Notes under the pieces: generated by a model
Told to the model about the DNA's origin: nothing
The model's input: only the letters and a program-made list of their open reading frames with translations
The model's database searches: none
Part shown: positions 1 to 8,065 of the stretch, in pieces
How positions within the stretch are numbered: the first letter of the stretch is position 1
Layout of the letters: each line of letters begins with the position of its first letter
Assembly (NCBI RefSeq): GCF_910594985.1
Contig: NZ_CAJVCE010000035.1
Span: forward strand, 1-55,734
Length of the DNA: 55,734 bases
Direction: 5' to 3'
Origin: Paenibacillus allorhizosphaerae
GTDB lineage: Bacteria > Bacillota > Bacilli > Paenibacillales > NBRC-103111
Program-made: the position numbers and the translations under genes

Positions 1-117
1 AGGTTGCCTACGTGTTACTCACCCGTCCGCCGCTAGGGTCCGAAGACCCTCGCTCGACTTGCATGTATTAGGCACGCCGCCAGCGTTCGTCCTGAGCCAG
101 GATCAAACTCTCCATTA
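1..117 (-). rRNA. 16S ribosomal RNA, 5' end (partial)
   Basis: The minus strand carries the canonical start of bacterial 16S rRNA, AGAGTTTGATCCTGGCTCAG, at about 110-91, followed by the helix 6 region and the universally conserved GTGAGTAACACGTAGG segment before the window edge. Only about the first 117 nucleotides are present, so the rRNA operon runs leftward out of the window. The mature 5' end is placed by analogy with Bacillus and may be off by a few bases. Confidence 0.97.
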
Positions 118-190
118 AAGTGGCTCCCATCACCCGAAGGCGATGTTCGCTATCAATGTAAGCTGATTAAGCTCAAAATTTAAAACTGGC

Positions 191-244
191 GAGAATTTTC
201 ATTCTCTAATTCACTCACTCGTTGTTCAGTTTTCAAAGGGCAAT
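191..244 (-). promoter_or_regulatory. rRNA leader: boxA-like element and processing hairpin
   Basis: Between the promoters and 16S, the minus strand has CCCTTTGAAAACTGAACAAC (240-221), which resembles the boxA antitermination element of Bacillota rRNA leaders. A perfect hairpin, GAGAAT-TTTC-ATTCTC, follows at 191-206. The role in antitermination and 16S precursor processing is inferred from position and family knowledge. Confidence 0.6.
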
Positions 245-308
245 TTGTTTCACTGTTGCTTGATTCAAGTATTTCATCAATCGGCTTGTCTTAAACAGCC
301 GGAAAATC

Positions 309-338
309 AATGTACCACATCTCGCATCAGCTTTGCAA
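309..338 (-). promoter_or_regulatory. rrn tandem promoter, copy nearest 16S
   Basis: On the minus strand a -35 box TTGCAA (338-333) lies exactly 18 bp from TACATT (314-309). The -10 box is preceded by TGG, which makes an extended -10. The same architecture recurs twice upstream, so this is one of three tandem rRNA promoters. Confidence 0.65.
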
Positions 339-404
339 GTATTTATTTTTCCAAAGCAACTTGCATTTGTTTCGTTGCTTCGCATCAACGCGACAGCAAA
401 AACT

Positions 405-434
405 AATTTACCACATTTGCTTACCTCATTGCAA
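405..434 (-). promoter_or_regulatory. rrn tandem promoter, middle copy
   Basis: The minus strand shows TTGCAA (434-429), an 18-bp spacer and TAAATT (410-405) with an upstream TGG. It lies 96 bp upstream of the promoter nearest 16S and repeats its flanks, including the A/G-rich tract just before the -35 box. Confidence 0.65.
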
Positions 435-513
435 GTTCTTTTTTTTCCAAACCGAGGGGACGAACCCGCAGAGTGCAGAAATTTTTGAACGACTGCATCA
501 GGCAGCGAAAAAT

Positions 514-543
514 AATTTATCACATATATGATTAACAATGCAA
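514..543 (-). promoter_or_regulatory. rrn tandem promoter, distal copy
   Basis: The minus strand shows TTGCAT (543-538), an 18-bp spacer and TAAATT (519-514) with an upstream TGA. It lies 109 bp upstream of the middle promoter. Identical spacing in three copies argues for a real multi-promoter array rather than chance. Confidence 0.65.
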
Positions 544-692
544 GTCTTTTTTTTACCAACTTGAATTTGTATCCCTTCTGATACGAAGCGGCAGCATTTC
601 GCCGGTTGTTTTGCCGAATAAAGCGCAAAGGATCAGCTCTTTTTCATTTCATCCTAAAAAAAGGTAAAATAAGCATTGAGGTGATATGACGA

Positions 693-1451
693 ATGCAGTT
701 GCAATCAAAGCCTTTATTGGAAGTCGAACGGCTGACCGGCGGATACAGCCGGCAAAGGCCTGTATTACATCAATTGAATTTTTCCGTCCACGCCGGGGAA
801 ATGGTCGGTTTGATCGGACTGAACGGCGCCGGCAAAAGTACGACGATTAAACATATTTTAGGGCTGATGCAGCCGCATACGGGCGAAATCCGCTTGAAAG
901 GCCGAACAATACAAGACGATCCGACGGCATACCGCCGAACATACGCCTATGTACCGGAAAGCCCCCTGCTATATGAAGAGCTGACGGTGCAAGAGCATAT
1001 CGAGCTTGCGGCGATGGCCTACGGCATGCAGCGGGAACATTACGAGAGCCGCTCCGCCGCGCTGTTGGAGGAATTCCAAATGTCGGCTTACGCGAACCGC
1101 CTATCCGCTCACCTGTCCAAAGGGATGAAGCAGAAGGTGATGATCATGAGCGCTTTTCTCGTCCGGCCGGAGCTGTATATTATCGACGAGCCATTCCTCG
1201 GCCTCGATCCTCTCGGCATTCGCTCATTACTTGAGCTGATGGTCAAAGTGAAAGAAAGCGGCGCTGCGATCTTAATCAGCTCTCATATTTTGACGACGAT
1301 CGAAAAGTACGGAGACCGCTATTTTTTGCTGCAAAAAGGGAAGCTGACCGCAACCGGGGATATGGAAGCGCTCCGAGCCCAAGCCGGCATGCCGGAGGCC
1401 TCGCTTGACGACGTATTTTGCAGCCTGGTCACCCGGGGTGAGCAAAGTTGA
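693..1451 (+). CDS. ecsA: ABC transporter ATP-binding protein EcsA
   Basis: This 252-residue ABC ATPase energises the EcsAB transporter, which in Bacillus affects protein secretion, intramembrane proteolysis and competence; the transported substrate is not firmly known. Walker A GLNGAGKST lies at about 42-50, the signature LSKGMKQKV at about 141-149 and Walker B LYIIDEPFLG at 161-170, followed by the SSH switch histidine region. The ATG at 693 is chosen because GAGGTGAT lies 7-8 nt upstream. The stop overlaps the TTG start of the permease gene, so the two are translationally coupled. It is transcribed away from the rRNA operon. Confidence 0.9.
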   Translation: MQLQSKPLLEVERLTGGYSRQRPVLHQLNFSVHAGEMVGLIGLNGAGKSTTIKHILGLMQPHTGEIRLKGRTIQDDPTAYRRTYAYVPESPLLYEELTVQEHIELAAMAYGMQREHYESRSAALLEEFQMSAYANRLSAHLSKGMKQKVMIMSAFLVRPELYIIDEPFLGLDPLGIRSLLELMVKVKESGAAILISSHILTTIEKYGDRYFLLQKGKLTATGDMEALRAQAGMPEASLDDVFCSLVTRGEQS

Positions 1452-2677
1452 CGGAGCTGCGCATGGATGTCGGGCAATTGTGGAACAGACGGACCAAACA
1501 ATTTCTCATGGAAGTACGGCCGTACATCGGTTACGCGCTGCAGAGCGCATCATTAGCGCTTGTCTTGGTCATGCTGGCCGGCACTTATTTTTACACGCGG
1601 TTTCTTAACCAAGTGCCTCCCGAGTTTCCATTATTGCAGGTAGCGGCGCTCGTGCTTTGGCCCTTTTTGGCCGTTTGCCCGATACGCACTTATTTGAAGG
1701 ACGCCGATTTGATGTACTTGCTGCCTCTGGAAACGGAGCTTGCACCTTACATGCAACAAGCAGTGAGACGCGCTTTCTTAGCTCAATCACTGCTTCTGCT
1801 GGCCGTCTGGATGATCTTATGGCCCATGTACGCCGTTGCTGCGGGGAGCGACACCTACCGTTTCATTTATGTGCTCGCTATGCTTCTTATTGTAAAAAGA
1901 GTGCTGCTCGCCGTTCGTTGGCGGGAACTTCAACTAACGGAGCGGCCCCCTGTGATCTTATTCACACTATTGCGTTTCGTTGCATCGGCCGGCTTCGCAT
2001 ATGCCCTCATGAATTTGCCTGTAAGTTGGAGCGCCTTATCAGTATCCGCCGGGCTGCTCATTTATTTGGCAATCGGCCAGTTAACCGGCCGGCGCAGCCT
2101 GAATTGGCACGGATTGCTTGCGGCGGAACTGAAGCACCGCTCCTTTATCCTAAGGCTGCTGAATTTATTTATCGATGTGCCGGGCATTCACGGCCGAGCC
2201 CGCGCGCGGCGCGCGCCGCGTAAACTGCTGAACCTGGCAGGCGGACGCCGTTTTGCTCCCGATTCCACTTATGGCTTTTTGTACAGCAGAATATGGCTGC
2301 GCTCCGAGTGGTTCGGCATCACGGTGAGATTAACGTTGATCGGTGCACTGCTGACCGCCGTTTCGTCGGGTCCGCTGCTCCCCGCAGGGGTGATTTTGTT
2401 ATTCGCCGGAATCGCCGCCGTTCAGCTCAAGGAGCTTCAGCAAATGTACCGGCATTCCGATTGGTCTTATATTTATCCGCTGCCGCCGGGGCTACAGGAT
2501 CGATCGGCGCGAACCGTACGATTTCGGATTCATGTCGGCGCCATGGTCGTCCTGTGCCTTCCCGGTCTATGGACACTGCCGAACCCGTTTTATGCGTTGG
2601 CCGCGTTTGCCGTAGGATGTCTACTATCCCTCTGGTACCATTATCGACCATCCAAAAGCACCCAAAGAAACAATTAA
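1448..2677 (+). CDS. ecsB: ABC transporter permease EcsB
   Basis: This 409-residue polytopic membrane protein is the permease partner of EcsA. Hydrophobic stretches include residues about 28-50, 62-78, 110-135, 170-205 and 295-325, and a basic cytoplasmic loop rich in RARARRAPRK lies near 250. The TTG at 1448 overlaps the ecsA stop (TTGA). An internal ATG at 1463 is an alternative start. No ecsC-like gene follows; the next gene is a hydrolase with its own ribosome binding site. Confidence 0.88.
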   Translation: MTELRMDVGQLWNRRTKQFLMEVRPYIGYALQSASLALVLVMLAGTYFYTRFLNQVPPEFPLLQVAALVLWPFLAVCPIRTYLKDADLMYLLPLETELAPYMQQAVRRAFLAQSLLLLAVWMILWPMYAVAAGSDTYRFIYVLAMLLIVKRVLLAVRWRELQLTERPPVILFTLLRFVASAGFAYALMNLPVSWSALSVSAGLLIYLAIGQLTGRRSLNWHGLLAAELKHRSFILRLLNLFIDVPGIHGRARARRAPRKLLNLAGGRRFAPDSTYGFLYSRIWLRSEWFGITVRLTLIGALLTAVSSGPLLPAGVILLFAGIAAVQLKELQQMYRHSDWSYIYPLPPGLQDRSARTVRFRIHVGAMVVLCLPGLWTLPNPFYALAAFAVGCLLSLWYHYRPSKSTQRNN

Positions 2678-2753
2678 GTCTGTCGCGGTGTCTGAACTTG
2701 TCGTATAATGGGGAGTGCCTTTTTTGTAAATCCGGAGAAAGAAAGGAAATGCG

Positions 2754-3716
2754 ATGATGAGACCTACCCCTGCAATTTCCAGAGCGCCGAGACGGCGCAG
2801 CGGCCGCCTTCATATCAAGCCGTGGCTGTGGACACTGCTTGGGCTTATCTTAGTTGTGATATTAGCGTGCGGCGGCGTCTCGACCTATGTAGGGTGGAAG
2901 CTTACCCATACGACACCGAAGCCGCTCGACGATTCCCCCGACCGGCATGGGCTCGTCTTTGATCAAATTCAGTTTGAAAGCCGTCAAGACCGGCTGCAGT
3001 TGAAAGGCTGGTACTTGCCGGGCAAACCAACGGAAGACAGCACGATCAGAAAACCGAATATTATTATGGCCCACGGTTACGACAATAACCGCCTGCAAAA
3101 AAAAGCCGAAGCGCTTAATCTTGCCAAAGAACTGGTCGACCGCGGTTACAACGTCATGATGTTCGACTTTCGTCATTCCGGCGAATCGGAAGGATCGCTG
3201 ACTTCGGTCGGTTATTTCGAAAAGAACGATTTGCTCGGGGCCGTTGACTGGATGAAAGCCAACCACCCCGGAACCATAGCGCTGCTCGGGTTCTCGATGG
3301 GCGCCAGTACATCTCTTATGGCTGCAGCGGAGGAGCCGTCGGTTAGCGGTATCGTTGCCGACAGCCCGTTTAATCATTTGGGCCGATATTTGGAGGAAAA
3401 TCTTCCGGTTTGGTCTCATTTGCCGAACTTTCCGTTCACGCCGATGATCATGGCCATTTTACCGCGATTGATTGACATGGACCCAAACCAGGTAGACGTC
3501 CTATCCGCAGTAGACCGCGTTTATCCGAGGCCGGTGCTGTTTATACACAGTACGGGAGACGCGTCGATTCCTTACCAAAACAGCGAATCGATGTGGGAGA
3601 AACACAAAGATAAATTTCAACTGTGGAAGCCGGCAAACGAAGGGCACGCCCGCAGTTATCCGGCTTACAAGCAGGAGTATTTGGAGAAAATCACCCGGTT
3701 TTTCGAGGGACTGTAG
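2754..3716 (+). CDS. membrane-anchored alpha/beta hydrolase (YqkD-like)
   Basis: This 320-residue protein has a basic N-terminus, one membrane segment at about 23-45 and then an outward-facing alpha/beta-hydrolase domain. The nucleophile elbow GFSMGA places Ser181, the oxyanion region is AHGYD (about 106-110), and an acidic residue in HSTGDASIP plus the histidine in EGHARSYP complete a likely triad. The arrangement resembles B. subtilis YqkD; the substrate is unknown. AGAAAGGA precedes adjacent ATG codons at 2754 and 2757, so the exact start is uncertain by one codon. A strong terminator follows. Confidence 0.8.
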   Translation: MMRPTPAISRAPRRRSGRLHIKPWLWTLLGLILVVILACGGVSTYVGWKLTHTTPKPLDDSPDRHGLVFDQIQFESRQDRLQLKGWYLPGKPTEDSTIRKPNIIMAHGYDNNRLQKKAEALNLAKELVDRGYNVMMFDFRHSGESEGSLTSVGYFEKNDLLGAVDWMKANHPGTIALLGFSMGASTSLMAAAEEPSVSGIVADSPFNHLGRYLEENLPVWSHLPNFPFTPMIMAILPRLIDMDPNQVDVLSAVDRVYPRPVLFIHSTGDASIPYQNSESMWEKHKDKFQLWKPANEGHARSYPAYKQEYLEKITRFFEGL

Positions 3717-3732
3717 CTCGCGTGTTTGAATG

Positions 3733-3782
3733 AAAACGCCATTTTCCGATCGCTAGCAGCTGTCGGAAAGGCGTTTTTTTTT
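3733..3782 (+). terminator. rho-independent terminator after hydrolase gene
   Basis: AACGCC and TTTTCCGA pair with TCGGAAA and GGCGTT around a short loop, followed by nine or more T residues. It ends the rightward ecsAB-hydrolase stretch. Confidence 0.8.
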
Positions 3783-3887
3783 GGAAAATTGGGATTGACG
3801 CCCGAACTCGGACCAGTGTATTATTTTTGAGGCCGCTTCTGTAAAGCCTAATCTACCGCTAATGTGGAAATCGAGGACATTTCGAGG

Positions 3888-4376
3888 ATGGATATCAAGA
3901 CCGTTGCTATCGCACTTTATCTTCTTCTGATCTATTGGCTCTCTCAGAGCTTTCCTACGCTTAAGCCTTTATTTTACCCTACGCTCGGGGCTTTTTCTTA
4001 TTTGTTCGTCAGTCGGGCGTTTGCAATGAAAGACTTGATGAAACTTGTAGCTGGTGCGGGTGCCGCATCGGCGATCGGCTCACTGTTCTACGCGATGCAT
4101 GCCGGGCTGTGGACTTTTCTCGTTGCCTGCCTGTGCACGATCCTTGTTATTCGCAAGTTTCATTTGAACGCGCCACCGATACTGGCTGTGTCGCTTATTC
4201 CGTTCTTCTCGCAGCCTACATATTGGTGGGTGCTGCCTCTGTCGGTAACGGCTTCGCTATCGGGACTGCTGGTCATACTGTTGTTAACGGAATTAATCAC
4301 GTATGCTATTAAAAAAAGGCTGTTCAAGCCTGCATCTGCCGCATCTACCGAGAAATTAAGGAACCCTGCTCAATAA
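3888..4376 (+). CDS. small HPP-like integral membrane protein
   Basis: About 162 residues with at least five hydrophobic segments. The motif PLFYPTLGAFSYLF, followed by a glycine/alanine-rich segment, resembles the HPP family of small membrane proteins, but the match is from memory and weak; the function is unknown. I prefer the ATG at 3888, with GAGGA at 3873-3877 upstream. A GTG at 3864 would add eight residues but has no visible ribosome binding site. The gene faces the DCC protein gene convergently. Confidence 0.6.
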   Translation: MDIKTVAIALYLLLIYWLSQSFPTLKPLFYPTLGAFSYLFVSRAFAMKDLMKLVAGAGAASAIGSLFYAMHAGLWTFLVACLCTILVIRKFHLNAPPILAVSLIPFFSQPTYWWVLPLSVTASLSGLLVILLLTELITYAIKKRLFKPASAASTEKLRNPAQ

Positions 4377-4417
4377 GGGAATGGGAATGCATTCATCTTC
4401 GCTTGCACGAATTACTA

Positions 4418-4840
4418 CTAGAGAAACCGCTCCCGTTCTTGAGGATTGGGCAGGAGGCAAGCGTCCGTACGTCCAAACCAACGATACCGGTTGCGGGCGA
4501 TCCAGTTGTAGACCCCGTCGCGAAGTCGTCCCGGAACGATCATGAAGCCGTAGCATAACGGCCAGGCGCCATCCAGCCTGCGCGCCACCTCTAATGCAGC
4601 GGCTGAACGGGTGAATGTGCGGCCGTCCGCGATCAACACGAACGTATCCAAATTGTCCGGATCACGGCCTTGCTCCGTAAGCAGCCGTCTTCCCGCATCC
4701 GATTGAATCGCCGTAAACCGAAATCTTCCGCCGCGATCGCGAGGGATAATGAACTGTACCGCCCGGTTGCAGAAACCGCAGCTGCCGTCGTACAAAATAA
4801 CCGGATGCCCCGCGATGGTTTTCGCTCCATTTTGCTCCAT
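4418..4840 (-). CDS. DCC-family thiol-disulfide oxidoreductase (DUF393)
   Basis: This 140-residue protein begins with the hallmark YDGSCGFC (residues 17-24) of the DCC family, a thioredoxin-like group named for its conserved DxxCxxC. Cys21 and Cys24 would form the redox pair. A C-terminal region with WPLCYGFMIVPGRLRDGVYNWIARNRY is also typical, where the YxxxARNRY pattern recurs in the family. The physiological partner is unknown. It stands alone between a convergent membrane-protein gene and a co-directional hydrolase gene. Confidence 0.88.
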   Translation of the reverse strand: MEQNGAKTIAGHPVILYDGSCGFCNRAVQFIIPRDRGGRFRFTAIQSDAGRRLLTEQGRDPDNLDTFVLIADGRTFTRSAAALEVARRLDGAWPLCYGFMIVPGRLRDGVYNWIARNRYRWFGRTDACLLPNPQERERFL

Positions 4841-4904
4841 ACGTCACCGCACCTCCCCTTTTCTTCATTGTACCTTAACTTATGTAAGCAAAAAAGAGCG
4901 GCCG

Positions 4905-5699
4905 TTACAGCCGCCCAATGAAATCGAGAATAATTTTGGTAAGCTCACCCGGCGCTTCCATCATACTCATATGACCGGCACCGTCGATGCGCTTTTGTTC
5001 TATTCGTTCCCCGCTCACGGAAAAAGCCCGTTCCAGCGGAATGATTTGGTCGGCGGTCCCGGCTACGAGCAGCACAGGCACCGCAGCGGCGGATAATACG
5101 TGGTTGCGGTCCGGCCTCGTCCGCATGCCTTCCAGCGTCGCCACCGCCCCTTCCGGATTCGTGCCGAGTCCGATATCCTTCGCTTTACGAACGGCTTCCG
5201 GCATCGTCTCCACATGAGCCGGTGCGAATAGTTTCGGTATGAGACCGTCCAAAAATGTCGGCAGTCCCTGCTGCTTAATCGTCTGCTGCGACTTCAATCG
5301 GCCTTCCTTCCCTTTCTCGTCGTCAGGAAACGCCGTCGAGTGAATCAGCCCGAAACCGAGCAGCTTGTCCGGATATTTCTCCGCGAATGCAAGCGTGGCA
5401 TAGCCGCCGAGCGAATGACCGAGCAGCACGACGCGCCCGGTATCCAGCGCATCCAAAAGCGCGGCGGTATCGTCGGCAAAATCGTCCATGCTGTATTGTT
5501 GCTCTGCGCGTGCCGACGACCCGCCGTGCCCGCGCAAATCGGGAACGATAACCCGGCACCCTTGGGCAAGCAGCGGAACGACCTCGTCCCAGTAAGCGGA
5601 GCTTCCGCAAAATCCGTGCAATAGCACAACCGGTACCCCTTCGCCTTGATCCGAATACGCGATCATGCCTCCGTTAATTTCTTTATTCTGCTCATTCAT
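4905..5699 (-). CDS. alpha/beta hydrolase
   Basis: A 264-residue cytosolic hydrolase of the alpha/beta fold. It shows the oxyanion motif LLHGFCGS (27-34), the PDLRGHGGS strand-turn (53-61), the nucleophile elbow GHSLGGY with Ser96, the acid region VAGTADQIIP and the histidine in GAGHMS. These features fit an esterase or perhydrolase-like enzyme; the substrate cannot be deduced. I start at 5699 (MNEQNKE) because GGAGTGAG lies just upstream. The frame stays open to 5822 but the extra 41 codons have no ribosome binding site. Confidence 0.85.
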   Translation of the reverse strand: MNEQNKEINGGMIAYSDQGEGVPVVLLHGFCGSSAYWDEVVPLLAQGCRVIVPDLRGHGGSSARAEQQYSMDDFADDTAALLDALDTGRVVLLGHSLGGYATLAFAEKYPDKLLGFGLIHSTAFPDDEKGKEGRLKSQQTIKQQGLPTFLDGLIPKLFAPAHVETMPEAVRKAKDIGLGTNPEGAVATLEGMRTRPDRNHVLSAAAVPVLLVAGTADQIIPLERAFSVSGERIEQKRIDGAGHMSMMEAPGELTKIILDFIGRL

Positions 5700-5820
5700 T
5701 TTGCTCACTCCGTTTCTGCCTTGATATACAACGTAGTATACCCTTTTTACCCGAGATTGTCCTCGTTGAACCTGATTGAGCCGAGCAACAGCAAAAGTGT
5801 AGAAAGCAAAATGCGCACAC

Positions 5821-5862
5821 AAAAAAGGCTTTGCATCAGCGAGTGCCCTGCAAAACCTTTTC
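5821..5862 (-). terminator. terminator of the SLH-protein gene
   Basis: On the minus strand GGAAAAGGTTTTGCA pairs with TGCAAAGCCTTTTTT across a 14-nt loop, giving a stem with one mismatch and a T-rich end. It lies 30-70 bp after the stop of the SLH gene. Confidence 0.7.
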
Positions 5863-5890
5863 CATTCGCAAGTGAGGGGGAAGGGATACC

Positions 5891-6799
5891 TTAATGAAGT
5901 AGTGCTGCTGCCGGTTCGGTCTCCACTTTATATTTGGATGAAACGTACGTTTCCGCCTTCGGCTCCGTAATGACCTGGGCGTTCATGCTGTCCGGTGCCG
6001 GATCGCTCACCGTATAAGTAACAACCGCTCGTCCGTTCTGCTCGAATCGAATGCCGGTAATCTCAATCCCGTACCCGGCCGTCGGTTTCTCTCCGCGGGA
6101 CAAAATCACTTTGTTCACGTCGTCCGTCACTTTTTCAATGCTAACCTTAATCTCCTCATGTTGAACGGGCTGTTTGTGCGATTCCACAAGCTTGATCGCA
6201 TTATACAGCCAGACGGCCGCTTCCCCGCGGCTCATTTCGCGTTTCGGATTAAACTTGCGGTCCTCGCCGAGACTTGTAATTTTATATAACAGCAGGCGCT
6301 GCACGGAACCGTTTATTTCTGGAGTCACTTGATCCTCGTCGGCTATCTGAATATACATCTTGATGGTTGGAAAATCGCCTTTCTTCTCAATGGCGTGCAC
6401 CAGCAGATCAGCGAATTGCTCGCGAGTCATCGTACCGTTCGGATCGACGTCCTTCGGAATCGGCAGACCGTTCAGCTGCGCGATAATAAAGGACTGCGCA
6501 TACCACGCGTTGTTCGGCACTTTGGTGAAATAATCGGACGCCTCCGGCTGCTTAATGAACCTCATGTTATCGATGTTAAGACCAAGCCCCTTGACGATCA
6601 TATGAACGCTTTGCGCGTAGCTGACTTTTCCCATCGGAACGAAATGATTATCGTCAATACCGCTAATAACGCCGCGGTCTTTCAGTGACATGACCGGAGC
6701 TTTCTGATCGCCTTCCACGTCATTAAATGCAAGGACGGAACCGCCCGTTAAGCTGCAAAAGAGCGCCGTTGCAGAAACCATCGTGATCCATTTTTTCAT
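5891..6799 (-). CDS. S-layer homology (SLH) domain secreted protein
   Basis: A 302-residue exported protein. A signal peptide (MKKWITMVSATALFCSLTGG, then SVLAF) is followed by SLH-type repeats, which bind pyruvylated secondary cell-wall polymers: one near residues 25-80 (DRGVISGIDDNHFVPMGKVS), a second with NGTMTREQFADLLV and a third with REMSRGEAAVWLYNAI. The last 90 residues form a non-SLH tail with alternating charged and hydrophobic residues. Start 6799 is chosen because AAAGGTGG sits just upstream; the GTG at 6811 lies inside that site. It is presumably attached to the cell surface; function beyond anchoring is unknown. Confidence 0.85.
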   Translation of the reverse strand: MKKWITMVSATALFCSLTGGSVLAFNDVEGDQKAPVMSLKDRGVISGIDDNHFVPMGKVSYAQSVHMIVKGLGLNIDNMRFIKQPEASDYFTKVPNNAWYAQSFIIAQLNGLPIPKDVDPNGTMTREQFADLLVHAIEKKGDFPTIKMYIQIADEDQVTPEINGSVQRLLLYKITSLGEDRKFNPKREMSRGEAAVWLYNAIKLVESHKQPVQHEEIKVSIEKVTDDVNKVILSRGEKPTAGYGIEITGIRFEQNGRAVVTYTVSDPAPDSMNAQVITEPKAETYVSSKYKVETEPAAALLH

Positions 6800-6830
6800 A
6801 TGATTTTCCACCTTTCACGAGTGAAGTTGT

Positions 6831-6850
6831 ATGCCATTGCGCATTGGCAT
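6831..6850. promoter_or_regulatory. 20-bp near-perfect palindrome upstream of SLH gene
   Basis: ATGCCATTGCGCATTGGCAT is a palindrome apart from one symmetric T/T pair. It lies about 30 bp upstream of the SLH gene start, and a second small palindrome, TTCACGAGTGAA, is at 6815-6826. This is either an operator or a 5'-UTR hairpin. The rest of the 6800-7126 gap shows no gene. Confidence 0.4.
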
Positions 6851-7126
6851 TGTTCTCCGGAGTTACTTTCTAAACGCGCTTGCTTTCCAAAAGGTTGCAG
6901 AAATAATAACGCCAACTTATAAAAAATGATATAAACGCCGGTTTTGTTAGGAAAAGGGCATTTTTTCGCTTATGATGACGGATGTGGGTAGCTATATTCG
7001 AAGAAAATAACGAAAGTGATCGCAACGCCAGGCATCGAAGGCTTGCAGGAGACCGTAAAACAACGCTCTCTTTTAAACGGATAATTGCTTCGGTCGAATG
7101 GAACGATAAGCTTGGAGGTGAGTGCG

Positions 7127-7264
7127 ATGGCAGGAAGAAACAACAAACCGGACAACGACGGGCCGGCAAGCTCCCCTTCCCGGTTGGATCAATTCGGGGA
7201 CAAGCTCGCCGAGGACACAGCGCCTCGAAATCGGGATGCTTGCGAAACCGAGAAGAAGAAATAA
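7127..7264 (+). CDS. small hypothetical protein, 45 aa
   Basis: A 45-codon frame begins with ATG at 7127, preceded by a perfect GGAGGTGAG at 7114-7122, and stops at 7262-7264. The product is hydrophilic (MAGRNNKPDNDGPASS at the start, DQFGDKLAEDTAPRNR in the middle) and ends in TEKKK. It has no membrane segment and no domain I recognise. The strong ribosome binding site and a terminator 15 bp after the stop make a real gene likely. Confidence 0.65.
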   Translation: MAGRNNKPDNDGPASSPSRLDQFGDKLAEDTAPRNRDACETEKKK

Positions 7265-7278
7265 GTCATGCCACTACG

Positions 7279-7330
7279 ATACCCGGCAGTCGGCGGTACA
7301 ACCCCGCGCGCGCCGGGTATTTTCATTTTC
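7279..7330 (+). terminator. terminator after the 45-aa gene
   Basis: ATACCCGGC (7279-7287) pairs perfectly with GCCGGGTAT (7312-7320), followed by TTTCATTTTCATTT. Confidence 0.75.
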
Positions 7331-7340
7331 ATTTCCAAGC

Positions 7341-7377
7341 AAAAAAAGAACCATCCGAACTTTGGTTTCGGACGGTT
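7341..7377 (-). terminator. terminator of the glutamine-type ABC operon
   Basis: On the minus strand AACCGTCCGAA pairs with TTCGGATGGTT across a short loop, followed by CTTTTTTT. It lies directly after the stop of the last permease gene. Confidence 0.8.
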
Positions 7378-7382
7378 TGGTT

Positions 7383-8039
7383 TTATACATTCCTCGCTTC
7401 CAGTCGTCTGGCCACGATCGAGAGCACGAAATTGACCGTAAAATAGATTAGCGCGGACATGATAAAGATCGGAATGACCCAGTTCGGGTTCACGGCGGCG
7501 ACAATCTGCGTATTGTGCATCAGCTCCGCCAGCACAATGACGGTGGCAAGCGAAGTATCTTTGAGCAGCGAAATGAACTGGCTCACCATTGGCGGCACCA
7601 TCCGCCGCAGCGCCTGGGGAAGAATGATATGCCACAACGCCTGCACGTAGGTGAGGCCGGACGAACGCGCCGCTTCCATTTGCCCCTTCTCGATCGACAT
7701 TAAACCGCTGCGCACGATCTCCGCAATCATGGCCGCTTCGAATACGGTCAACGCGACGATAGCCGCATACTCGGCGTTTTGAAACATTTTCAGCCCGATC
7801 TCCGGCAGCGCGAACCGAGTGAAAAAGATAATCAGAAGCAGCGGCAAGTTGCGGATGACTTCCACAATCACCGCCATCAATTGCGACAGCACCGGAATAC
7901 GGGCATAGCGCAGCGTTCCGGCAAGCGCCCCGATAACAAAGCTCAGAATGATGGATATAAAAGCAACCTTGAGCGTAATATAGAGCCCTTTCATCAAAAA
8001 GCTCAAGTTGTCCGCCGAGTAAGCGCCGGTAAAGTCCAT
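7383..8039 (-). CDS. glnP: polar amino-acid ABC transporter permease (GlnP-like)
   Basis: A 218-residue HisM/GlnP-type permease with four to five membrane segments. The conserved cytoplasmic EAA loop reads EAARSSGLTYVQALWHIILP, where the permease contacts the ATPase. It is the last gene of a leftward operon (ATPase, receptor, two permeases). Together with the 8066-8728 product it would form the heteromeric membrane pore. The glutamine assignment follows gene order and the B. subtilis glnQHMP parallel, not a sequence-specific feature. Confidence 0.85.
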   Translation of the reverse strand: MDFTGAYSADNLSFLMKGLYITLKVAFISIILSFVIGALAGTLRYARIPVLSQLMAVIVEVIRNLPLLLIIFFTRFALPEIGLKMFQNAEYAAIVALTVFEAAMIAEIVRSGLMSIEKGQMEAARSSGLTYVQALWHIILPQALRRMVPPMVSQFISLLKDTSLATVIVLAELMHNTQIVAAVNPNWVIPIFIMSALIYFTVNFVLSIVARRLEARNV

Positions 8040-8065
8040 ATCCGTTCCCTCCTTTCGATCCCGCC

